Below, one piece after another: positions 28,038 through 36,537 of a stretch of 64,000 nt of DNA. The notes beneath the pieces were generated by a model. That model made no database searches and was not told the origin of the DNA. It saw only the letters and a program-made list of their open reading frames with translations. This DNA is from Rhodocyclales bacterium (GTDB taxonomy: Bacteria > Pseudomonadota > Gammaproteobacteria > Burkholderiales > Rhodocyclaceae), in the NCBI GenBank assembly GCA_016183655.1, contig JACPEH010000011.1:62001-126000 (forward strand), written 5' to 3'. Position numbers and translations under genes: made by a program. Every line of letters starts with the position of its first letter. Within the stretch, counting starts at the first letter, position 1.

Positions 28038-28368
28038 TGCAAACACGCTGACACGGGTATCACCGGCGAAAAGGCGGAACCTTCCCAATCCTGTTACTTG
28101 TACGGAACACGGTAAGCCCAATGCGGGGTCTGGCCAGTCTGGCAGACAAGGATAATCGCAAGGTTATCTGATGCCGTAGGGGGTAGAGGATGGTGGAAAA
28201 AGCGAATGCCTCTCTGTAATGGAGGGGATAGGGGGTAAATGCCCTGACGCGAAAGCGTGCTAACTTCCATCAGGTGATCTGTCGCAAGACAGGTCTGTAA
28301 ATCGCATCCGGCGGGGATGATGTACTATCCCCGCAAGGGGCGAGTGCGTCTTTCCTTCCGGGGACAGA

Positions 28369-28442
28369 GCGGGTGTAGTTCAATGGTAGAACTTCTGCTT
28401 CCCAAGCAGATAGCGTGGGTTCGATTCCCATCACCCGCTCCA
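28369..28442 (+). tRNA. tRNA-Gly(CCC), complete copy inside the intron
   Basis: An intact 74-base tRNA with encoded CCA: acceptor GCGGGTG/CACCCGC, D stem GTTC/GAAC, anticodon stem TCTGC/GCAGA, loop TTCCCAA (anticodon CCC), T arm GTGGG/CCCAT with TTCGATT loop, discriminator T. It is the same isoacceptor as the interrupted gene but differs in acceptor, D and anticodon stems, so it is not a recent duplicate. It lies in domain IV, 17 bases before the intron-protein start. Its IBS2-equivalent (TTCTGC) mismatches EBS2 at two positions while IBS1 is unchanged. No separate strong promoter is visible, so it is probably cut from the intron transcript. Confidence 0.95.
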
Positions 28443-28459
28443 TTCAACCGGAGGTTGAT

Positions 28460-30127
28460 ATGGACGCAAGTCAGCATGATTGTGATGTCGCCTCCACAAC
28501 TTGGCAGTCTTGGCACGACGTTTCGTGGGTCAAGGTTTATCAAGTTGTCGCGAGGCTACAGACAAGAATTGCGAAGGCAGCAAAAGCAGGGGAATGGCGG
28601 AAAGTTCGCGCCCTGCAGAGACTCCTGACCAAATCCACCGGTGCGAAAGCACTGGCTGTGAGGAGGGTAACGGAGAATCAAGGCCGGAAAACTCCAGGAG
28701 TGGATAAGCAAACCTGGGGCACGCCGGACGCGAAGTGGAAAGCGGTACTTGATCTCGGTAGCAAGAGATATAAACCGTTACCGCTACGTCGCATCTACAT
28801 CCCGAAAGCAAATGGTGACAAACGCCCACTCGGCATACCCACCATGCGTGATCGTGCGATGCAAGCGCTGCACTTGCTGGCGCTGGACCCCGTCGCCGAA
28901 ACGATCGGTGATCCCCATTCCTACGGTTTTCGACGTGAGCGCTCGACAGCGGATGCCATCGAACAAGTGCGCAATGTGCTTGGGAGAAAAGCTTCGCCCA
29001 AATGGGTGCTGGAAGGGGATATCAAAGGTTGCTTCGACAACATCAGCCACGACTGGCTGGTCGCCAATGTCTGCATGGACAAAGGCACTCTTCGGAAGTG
29101 GTTGAAAGCGGGTTTCATCGAAACGGGAAAGCTTTTCCCGACGCAAGCAGGCACGCCACAGGGAGGCATCATCTCCCCGGTTCTGGCGAACTTGGCACTG
29201 GATGGGCTGCAGCACGAGCTAACCACACTGTTCCGAACAGTGCGGGACGCACGTGCGGCAAAGGTCAATCTAGTGCGCTACGCGGACGACTTCATCATCA
29301 CGGGTAGCTCGAAAGAGTATCTGGAAGAGAAGGTCAAACCCTTGGTGGAGAAATTCCTCGCTACTCGGGGCCTCGTCCTCTCGGAGAAGAAAACCAAAAT
29401 CACACCAGTGACAGAGGGCTTCGACTTCTTGGGGTGGAATGTCAGGTATTTCAATCGAATGCTGATAACCCAGCCATCGAAGAAAAATGCCAAATCGTTC
29501 TTGGGGAAAATCCGCGACCTGCTGCGAGAAAGAAAGGCGGCCAGACAGATTGAGGTGATCGAGAAACTGACCCCGGTAATACGGGGGTGGGCCAACTATC
29601 ATCGAAGTCAGATGGCATCCCAGACGTTTGCAAGATGCGACCATCAAATCTGGCAAGCACTGTGGCGCTGGGCGTGTCGCCGTCATCCGAACAAGGGGAA
29701 GCGGTGGATCAAACAGCGTTACTTCAAGTGCCTCAAGGGGCGCGACTGGCTTTTTGCGGATCAGGATAAGTTGCTGCCAACCTTGGCGGGGTACCGGAAA
29801 CGGCCCCACACCAAGATCATGGCTGACGCGAATCCATACGATCCATCGTTCGACGGGTACTTCTCCAAACGGCTTGCGCAGCGCATGGACAAGACGCTCG
29901 AAGGACGGCGCAAGCTTCGCTGGTTGTGGTGGTGGCAGGAAGGTCTCTGCCCTGCTTGCGACCAGAAGATCACGAGAGATACTGGGTGGCACTTGCACCA
30001 CATAATCAAGCGATCAGAACGAGGTTCGGACAAGCTGACCAATCTGGTTTTGCTGCATCCGAATTGCCATAAGCAGCACCATGTTCTTGAGAATCACGGC
30101 CCTGCCGGCATTTCTATGTTCAAGTAG
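28460..30127 (+). CDS. ltrA: Group II intron-encoded protein (reverse transcriptase-maturase-HNH)
   Basis: A 555-residue multifunctional protein that assists splicing and drives retrohoming. The start at 28460 follows GGAGG; an in-frame ATG at 28415 lies within the cargo tRNA and is rejected. RT blocks include KRPLGIPTMRDRAMQ, YGFRRERSTADAIEQV, QGGIISPVLANLALD and the catalytic NLVRYADDFIITG (YADD, about 272-275). The maturase (X) domain contains RGWANYHR. A DNA-binding region is followed by an HNH endonuclease: CPACDQKI, HLHHIIKRSERG, NLVLLHPNCHKQHH (about 497-541). All motifs are intact, so the element may be active. Confidence 0.97.
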   Translation: MDASQHDCDVASTTWQSWHDVSWVKVYQVVARLQTRIAKAAKAGEWRKVRALQRLLTKSTGAKALAVRRVTENQGRKTPGVDKQTWGTPDAKWKAVLDLGSKRYKPLPLRRIYIPKANGDKRPLGIPTMRDRAMQALHLLALDPVAETIGDPHSYGFRRERSTADAIEQVRNVLGRKASPKWVLEGDIKGCFDNISHDWLVANVCMDKGTLRKWLKAGFIETGKLFPTQAGTPQGGIISPVLANLALDGLQHELTTLFRTVRDARAAKVNLVRYADDFIITGSSKEYLEEKVKPLVEKFLATRGLVLSEKKTKITPVTEGFDFLGWNVRYFNRMLITQPSKKNAKSFLGKIRDLLRERKAARQIEVIEKLTPVIRGWANYHRSQMASQTFARCDHQIWQALWRWACRRHPNKGKRWIKQRYFKCLKGRDWLFADQDKLLPTLAGYRKRPHTKIMADANPYDPSFDGYFSKRLAQRMDKTLEGRRKLRWLWWWQEGLCPACDQKITRDTGWHLHHIIKRSERGSDKLTNLVLLHPNCHKQHHVLENHGPAGISMFK

Positions 30128-30146
30128 GGATGCTTAAGGGTTGCTT

Positions 30147-30221
30147 GAGCCGTATGCGGGGAAACTTGCACGTACGGTTCTTAGGGGAGGGGGTGGCCGC
30201 GAGGTCGCCTCCTTACCCGCC
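30147..30221 (+). ncRNA. Intron domains V and VI
   Basis: Domain V (30147-30180, 34 nt) begins GAGCCGTATG with the catalytic AGC triad at positions 2-4, a GAAA tetraloop and closing strand ACGGTTC. Domain VI follows: GGGGA...TT(A)CCC with inner stem GGGGGTGGCC/GGTCGCCTCC. The unpaired A at 30215 is the expected lariat branch point. Confidence 0.9.
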
Positions 30222-30256
30222 TAGAGCCGTGGGTTCGATTCCCATCGCCCGCTCCA
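30222..30256 (+). tRNA. tRNA-Gly(CCC), 3' exon (interrupted gene)
   Basis: Begins TAG, completing the 3' anticodon strand GC|TAG. It continues with variable loop AGCC, T arm GTGGG-TTCGATT-CCCAT, acceptor strand CGCCCGC (30246-30252), discriminator T and CCA (30254-30256). It pairs at every position with the 5' exon 2.6 kb upstream. Confidence 0.95.
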
Positions 30257-30468
30257 CCTTCCCAATCTCCCTTCCCTTGCACCGATCCGTAGCCGGCCGT
30301 CGATTTGCCGTTTGTCGGTGCCTGCTGCAGAATCCCCGAGCGACAGACAGTGTTGCTTCCGGCATATCCGTCTGTTCTTTGCTCGGAGGAAGGGAAAATG
30401 CCCGTGAGTTCTCATTGCTTCCCGCAGCCGTCGGCCCGCCGCGGGTAGTCCCGTTGCCGGAAACGAAC

Positions 30469-31314
30469 GTGCGCATCCGGGCAGGGGTCGGGGCGGCGGC
30501 AGTCTGCGCCGGGCTGCTGCTCGGCGGTTGTGCCGGGCTCGGGCCGAAGTCCGGGGCGACGCTGGCGGAAATCGAATCCTGGGCGACGGGGCATGGCTAC
30601 CGGGCCGAAACGGTCGAATCGAAACCCTTCCGGCTGTTTACGCTGCTCCGCCAGCGGCGCGCCGACCCCGTTCTGGTGATCTACGTCGAAGGCGACGGAA
30701 GCGGCCGGCCGTCGCCGTACAAGCCGTTCGAGCCGACGCCGAGAACGCCGCAGGCGTTGCGGATGGCGCACCAGGACGACTCGCCGATGGTCGCCTACCT
30801 GGCCCGCCCCTGCCAGTACCTGGCCGATGCTGCACACCCCGGTTGCGACAGCCAGCACTGGGTGGCGCGCCGTTATTCCGCGGCAGTGCTGGAGTCGATG
30901 AATACGGCGGTCGACGATCTCAAGCGGCGCAGCGGTGCCCGGACGATCAGCTTGGTCGGCTACGCCGGCGGCGGCGCGATCGCGACGCTGCTGGCGACGC
31001 GGCGCCAGGACGTCGGCGAACTGATCACCGTCGCTGCGCCGCTGGCGCTGGCCGAATGGGTGGACCTGAACATGGTGGGGCCGCTCGATCCCGCGGACGA
31101 TCCGATCGAGAGGCCGTCGCTGCCGGCCGCTCTGCCGGCGACGCACTTCGTCGGCGGCGAAGACGATGTCGTACCCCCATTGTTCACCGCCCGCTTCGTC
31201 AGCCGGCGCGGCGGCCAGTTGATCTACATCACCGACTTCGGGCACGACTGCTGCTGGGCGGAAGAGTGGCCGTGGCTGCTGGAGCGTGCGCGCGGCAGGG
31301 AGACCTCGCCCTGA
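30469..31314 (+). CDS. Lipoprotein-like alpha/beta-hydrolase
   Basis: About 281 residues from a GTG at 30469, beginning a lipoprotein signal ending LLLGGC. The body has VIYVEGDGSG, LARPCQYL, a cysteine pair, the nucleophile-elbow position SLVGYAGGGAIATLLA (G-Y-A-G-G, serine replaced by alanine), GGEDDVVPP and a terminal DFGHDCCW. The missing serine argues against classical hydrolase activity. The start is unclear: a strong GGAGGAAGGG-ATG lies at 30398 in another frame and opens only 16 codons. The 3' end of this gene reappears at 33401-33490. Confidence 0.65.
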   Translation: MRIRAGVGAAAVCAGLLLGGCAGLGPKSGATLAEIESWATGHGYRAETVESKPFRLFTLLRQRRADPVLVIYVEGDGSGRPSPYKPFEPTPRTPQALRMAHQDDSPMVAYLARPCQYLADAAHPGCDSQHWVARRYSAAVLESMNTAVDDLKRRSGARTISLVGYAGGGAIATLLATRRQDVGELITVAAPLALAEWVDLNMVGPLDPADDPIERPSLPAALPATHFVGGEDDVVPPLFTARFVSRRGGQLIYITDFGHDCCWAEEWPWLLERARGRETSP

Positions 31315-31355
31315 GGGAAGGCCGGCGGCGCGCGCGGCTGTTCGTTGCGCAACGG
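31268..31355 (+). repeat. Direct repeat, left copy (3' end of hydrolase gene)
   Basis: The last ~47 bases of the hydrolase gene plus about 40 bases downstream (from GGCCGTGGCTGCTGGAGCG to GTTGCGCAACGG) recur in the same orientation at 33401-33490, with a 2-base indel and substitutions mainly after the stop codon. The two copies bracket the AbiE toxin-antitoxin cassette. The 248 bases from 31315 to 31562 hold no other gene. Confidence 0.8.
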
Positions 31356-31562
31356 TTTTGAAAAAACGTAGTTCCTGATAGGGGCGGCGGCATTGCCCGT
31401 CCGTCACTCGTCCATCTGAGCGTGCAGGCGCGCAATGAAGCGGTCCAAAGGTATAGCAGGAGGGGGGTCGTCGCTACTGTCCGGTCGCAACTCGACGTTC
31501 CGGCACCACGATCAATGCGGCATGGGGCAAGCTCGGCAATCCGGGAAGCTGCAGGATCGTCG

Positions 31563-32483
31563 TCAGGCCTGGCCCAGGCCAGCGTCAAGCGCGTCGGCTT
31601 GTGCCGAGAAGTCTGCGGGACGTCGCTTGCGGAAGGCCACCAGATTGGCGAGCTTCCAGCGCAAGGCCGGCAATTCGGCGGCATGCTGGCATTGCACCAG
31701 CGACCAGTTAGGCTCGGCGCGCACCAATCCGCTCAGGAACCGCTTCTGGCCTGCGGTCAGCCGTCGTGACAGTTCCTGCCGCAGCCGGACACGGGTCTCC
31801 AGCAGCGTCTCCAGCGGGCAGTCCACTTCGGTCATGCCGACGAAAGCACGCTCATATTCGGGAGCAATGTCCTTGTCGTTGCCGAACAGCACTTCATGCG
31901 GCGGCCGGTTGTGTCCGGCCAGGTAGAGCACGAAGCACTCGACCATGCCGTCGCCGAGACCGCCCGATTCGTAGAGCTGCCAAACGTCGAACAGGTCGCG
32001 TGGGTGCTGTCGATCCAGGGCCGCCACCAGCTTTCCTGCATAAAGCTCGTCACGCGCAAGGATCGGCGCCTCGAACTCGATGCCGAACAGGTCGCTGGTC
32101 TTGGCGCTCAGCGGCTTGTGTTCCACCGGCAGCACCGTGCCGCGGAAGACGACGTTCACTTCGATCTTGACTTGGCTGGTGTCATTCTCGACGATCAACT
32201 TCGTGTCGTCGAGATCCTTGCCGGGAATCAGGCGCGTCTGCATGCCGAGCGGCGCGACCCGCTGCGCGATGGCGGCCAACTCGCCGTTGATCGCGTTTAG
32301 TGCCTCCTCGCGCTGCACTTGCCAGGGGCGATACACCACGTCGATGTCCACCGACAGGCGGGGCATGTCCTGCACGAACAGGTTGATCGCCGTGCCGCCC
32401 TTCATGGCGAAGATGTCATTGGCGAAGACCTCGGGCGCAACGGCCAGCAGCAGGCGAACGGTGTCGGCGTAGCTTCTATCCAT
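31563..32483 (-). CDS. abiEii: AbiEii/AbiGii-family nucleotidyltransferase toxin
   Basis: A 306-residue toxin of a type IV toxin-antitoxin or phage-abortive system. The nucleotidyltransferase core is FAMKGGTAINLF (G-G-T) and RLSVDIDVVY (D-x-D); ARDELYAGKLVAALDRQHPRDLFDVWQLYE is the conserved lysine/aspartate motif IV region. AbiEii-type toxins transfer nucleotides to tRNA acceptor ends or related RNAs and stop growth. It overlaps the antitoxin by eight bases. The element lies 1.3 kb from the tRNA-Gly intron. Confidence 0.9.
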   Translation of the reverse strand: MDRSYADTVRLLLAVAPEVFANDIFAMKGGTAINLFVQDMPRLSVDIDVVYRPWQVQREEALNAINGELAAIAQRVAPLGMQTRLIPGKDLDDTKLIVENDTSQVKIEVNVVFRGTVLPVEHKPLSAKTSDLFGIEFEAPILARDELYAGKLVAALDRQHPRDLFDVWQLYESGGLGDGMVECFVLYLAGHNRPPHEVLFGNDKDIAPEYERAFVGMTEVDCPLETLLETRVRLRQELSRRLTAGQKRFLSGLVRAEPNWSLVQCQHAAELPALRWKLANLVAFRKRRPADFSAQADALDAGLGQA

Positions 32484-33234
32484 GCGGGTTCAGGCTCAAC
32501 AGGGTGCCGTCGGCGAGCCGGCTCATCCAGCGCTTCTTGCTGCCTGTGCGCAAGGGATGTCGTGCCAGCAGATCGTCGGCATCCGCCACTCCGGTCTCGC
32601 GCGCCCAGGTGAGGAACAGGCGCACGGTCTTCACGCTCGTGCAGCAGGACAGCAATTGGCCCAGCAGCTCCTTGCGTGGCGAGCGCAGGCCGTCGAACAG
32701 GTTGCGAGCTTCTTCCAGACTTTGCTTGGTGCCGGCTTCGTACAGCAGTTCCAGCACGGCGCGTTCGGAGGCCGACACGCGCAGGCTATCGGGCAGGCCA
32801 GGGGGTGTCACCAAGGTCTTGCTCGCCAGCATCGCATCCGGCCAGTCGAACAGGCCGGCATGGACGTAGCGCGCCGGGAAGCGCGACATGAACCAGGCCG
32901 GCAGCGCGAAGCGGTTATCCCCCCACAGCACCAGCGTGTCGCGGCTGCCCAGGTTGTGCCGTACGCCCTGCAGAGCCAGCGCGCTCTTGCCGCCAATGTG
33001 CAGGCCGGGCACGCGTTGTTGCAGGAACTTCAGCGCACCGTAGACCCCGAAATCGTCGTTGGGGAAGGCGTACACGCCCTGAGCCAGGCGCACGAGCCAG
33101 CCCCCCTCGGCATAGCGCGCGGCGAGCTGCGGCGACACCCCGAGCGGCGCCAGGGTGGCCAAGTCGAACGGTGCTCCACGAGGAAGACCCGTCTGTAGCC
33201 GCTTGATTACTTGGTGTCGAGAATTTGCATCCAT
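32476..33234 (-). CDS. abiEi: AbiEi-family transcriptional antitoxin
   Basis: A 252-residue antitoxin starting at the ATG at 33234. The N-terminal winged helix (DLATLAPLGVSPQLAARYAEGGWLVRLAQGVYAFP) binds the promoter. The central part (LHIGGKSALALQGVRHNLG...LWGDNRFALPAWF) and the C-terminal domain (SASERAVLELLYEAGTKQSLEEARNLFDGLRSPRKELLGQLLSCCTSVKTVRLFLTWA) match AbiEi. In the family it represses the operon and counteracts the toxin. Antitoxin comes first and overlaps the toxin start. Confidence 0.9.
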   Translation of the reverse strand: MDANSRHQVIKRLQTGLPRGAPFDLATLAPLGVSPQLAARYAEGGWLVRLAQGVYAFPNDDFGVYGALKFLQQRVPGLHIGGKSALALQGVRHNLGSRDTLVLWGDNRFALPAWFMSRFPARYVHAGLFDWPDAMLASKTLVTPPGLPDSLRVSASERAVLELLYEAGTKQSLEEARNLFDGLRSPRKELLGQLLSCCTSVKTVRLFLTWARETGVADADDLLARHPLRTGSKKRWMSRLADGTLLSLNPHG

Positions 33235-33400
33235 GGTTGAAAAATAGCACGAAATCCAATCAAACGCGCCCGGCCGACAGGATGTGAGCACCAGAAATAG
33301 CTTCATTGGCTATTTTCAAGTCGCAATCTAATCGGAGCACCGTCTGCCGGAAGCCTCCTTGACGCCGGGTCTTGAATTCCGTGTTGCTGGACGGAAGCGC

Positions 33401-33490
33401 GGCCGTGGCTGCTGGAGCGCGCGCGGCAGGGAGACCTCGCCCTGAGGGAACGGCGACGGCGACGCCCGCAGCCGTTGGTTGCGCAACGGG
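33401..33490 (+). repeat. Direct repeat, right copy
   Basis: Second copy of the hydrolase 3'-end segment, lacking the rest of the gene. It lies in the otherwise empty 33235-33555 interval. Together with 31268-31355 it frames about 2.0 kb containing abiEi-abiEii. It could be a target duplication, a recombination scar, or the relic of a tandem second hydrolase gene. Confidence 0.8.
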
Positions 33491-33555
33491 GGTGAAAAGG
33501 CAACAGGCCAAGCTCGCGCCTGGCCTGTTGGCGGGGGCGTGACGACGCAGCGGCG

Positions 33556-34875
33556 TCAGCCGGCCGTTTCCTCTCCCTGCTCCGGAACGGCGCTGATCAG
33601 CACCTTGTCGACGCGGTTGCGGTCCATGTCCATCACTTCGAAGCGCAGTCCGCTGGCGAGGAAATGGTCGGCCGGCACCGGGATGCGCCCGAGCATGTGC
33701 ATGACGAAGCCGCCCAGCGTGTGGAAGCTGTTCTCCTCCTCGCCCGGCAGGTCGTCGCCGATGTCGAGCTGGGCCTTCAGGCGCTCGATGCCGATGTCGC
33801 CGTCGGCCAGCCACGAACCGTCGTCGCGCTGGATGATGTCGCGGTCTTCCGGTGCCTCCGGCTCGACCAGTTCGCCGACGATCGACGACAGCACGTCGGT
33901 CAGCGTCACCAGCCCCTGCACCTCGCCGTATTCGTCGACGATCAGCGCGAACTGCAGACGGGCACGGCGGAAGTTCTCCAGCAGCTGCGTCGTCGACACC
34001 GCTTCCGGCACGTAGAGTGGCGGATGCAGCACCGCCTCGATGTCGGCGATGCCGACCGGATGGCCGGGCAGCGCCTTCTTCAGCAGGTCGCCCTTCTGCA
34101 GCACGCCGAGGATGTGGTCGAGGCCGTCGCGGCAGATCACCAGGCGCGAGTATTCGCTGTCCATGATCTGCTGCCGCACCGCTTCGTCGCCGTCGTCGAG
34201 GTCGATCACGCACATGTCGCGGCGCGGCGTCATGATCGCGCCGATGCGCTGCTCGTCGAGACGCAGCACGTTGGAGACGATCGCCTGTTCGCTCTCGTGG
34301 AAGACGCCGGCCTCGGCGCCCTGCTCCATCAACACCTTGATCTCGTCGTCGGTGACCGGCGGCTCTTCCTTGCGGCGGGCGCCGAACAGGCGCAGCACCA
34401 GCGACGACGACGTGGACAGCACGATCACCAGCGGGTGGGTGATGCTGGCGAGCAGCTGCATCGGCCGCGCGATCAGCGAGGCGATCCCTTCCGGTGCCAG
34501 CAGCGCGAGCTGCTTCGGCACCAGCTCGCCGATCACCACCGAGAAATAGGTGAGGCCGACGACGGTGATCGTCAGTGCGATGCCGCGGGCGTAGGGGGCG
34601 ACGAGCGGGATGGCGGCCAGCCAGCCGGTCAGCGGGTCGGCGAGCACGGCTTCGCCGATGGCGCCGCTGAGGATGCCGACGCTGGTGATGCCGACCTGGA
34701 TCGTGGACAGGAAGTTGGAGGGGTTCTGGTGCAGCTCCAGCGCCGCGTCGGCGCCGATGCTGCCGTCCTCGGCGAGGCTCTGCAGCCTGGACTTGCGGGA
34801 GGAGACGACCGCCATTTCCGACATGGCGAAGGCGGCATTGACGAGGATCAGCAGCAGCAGGAGAACTATGTCCAT
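33556..34875 (-). CDS. CNNM/CorC-type transporter with CBS pair (HlyC/CorC family)
   Basis: A 439-residue membrane protein. The N-terminal CNNM (DUF21) domain has about four helices (MDIVLLLLLILVNAAFAMSEMAVVSSRKSRLQ, GILSGAIGEAV, YFSVVIGELVPKQLAL). Two CBS domains follow (RIGAIMTPRRDM...YSRLVICRDGLDHILGVLQKGDLL; FALIVDEYGEVQGLVTLTDVL). The CorC_HlyC C-terminal domain ends LRFEVMDMDRNRVDKVLI. Members are linked to Mg/Co efflux; true haemolysin activity is unlikely. A GTG at 34887 is an alternative start. Confidence 0.9.
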   Translation of the reverse strand: MDIVLLLLLILVNAAFAMSEMAVVSSRKSRLQSLAEDGSIGADAALELHQNPSNFLSTIQVGITSVGILSGAIGEAVLADPLTGWLAAIPLVAPYARGIALTITVVGLTYFSVVIGELVPKQLALLAPEGIASLIARPMQLLASITHPLVIVLSTSSSLVLRLFGARRKEEPPVTDDEIKVLMEQGAEAGVFHESEQAIVSNVLRLDEQRIGAIMTPRRDMCVIDLDDGDEAVRQQIMDSEYSRLVICRDGLDHILGVLQKGDLLKKALPGHPVGIADIEAVLHPPLYVPEAVSTTQLLENFRRARLQFALIVDEYGEVQGLVTLTDVLSSIVGELVEPEAPEDRDIIQRDDGSWLADGDIGIERLKAQLDIGDDLPGEEENSFHTLGGFVMHMLGRIPVPADHFLASGLRFEVMDMDRNRVDKVLISAVPEQGEETAG

Positions 34876-35019
34876 GGTGTTGGCCACCCGACGCGGGTTC
34901 GCGCGTGGCCAAGGTGTTTTAAGACATCCGATTCTAGCAGACCACGGCGGCAGGCTCGATCCACCGGCGGCCGGGTCGCCTCGCTATACTGCTAGCGTCG
35001 TCCTTGTTCAGGATCTGCC

Positions 35020-36536
<1,517 letters not shown>

Positions 36537-36537
<1 letters not shown>

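Larger units (their letters stand above)
27584..30221 (+). mobile_element. Group II intron inserted in tRNA-Gly(CCC), carrying a cargo tRNA-Gly
   Basis: A 2,638-base intron. It starts GTGCGAC, the bacterial group II 5' consensus, directly after exon 1. EBS2 GCTAGG (27909-27914) pairs perfectly with IBS2 CCTAGC (27569-27574). EBS1 GCTTGG (28032-28037), exposed in a loop closed by GTTTGC/GCAAAC, pairs perfectly with IBS1 CCAAGC (27578-27583). Domain IV holds a full tRNA-Gly and the RT-HNH gene. Domain V is 30147-30180 and domain VI 30184-30218, with bulged branch A 30215, seven bases from the end. The 3' end (...CCGCC) is not the usual AY. Both boundaries are fixed by perfect restoration of the tRNA. 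Confidence 0.93.

Noticed and set aside
28301..28360. Independent promoter for the cargo tRNA
   Set aside because: No -35/-10 pair with proper spacing is convincing; the region looks like intron domain III/IV structure.
27584..28368. A separate intron ending before the cargo tRNA (two elements in tandem)
   Set aside because: No domain V/VI exists before 28369, and EBS1/EBS2 upstream match the exon whose other half is only restored at 30222.
28415..28459. Intron protein starting at the ATG at 28415
   Set aside because: That ATG is in the T-arm side of the cargo tRNA; the ATG at 28460 has GGAGG and gives the usual N-terminus.
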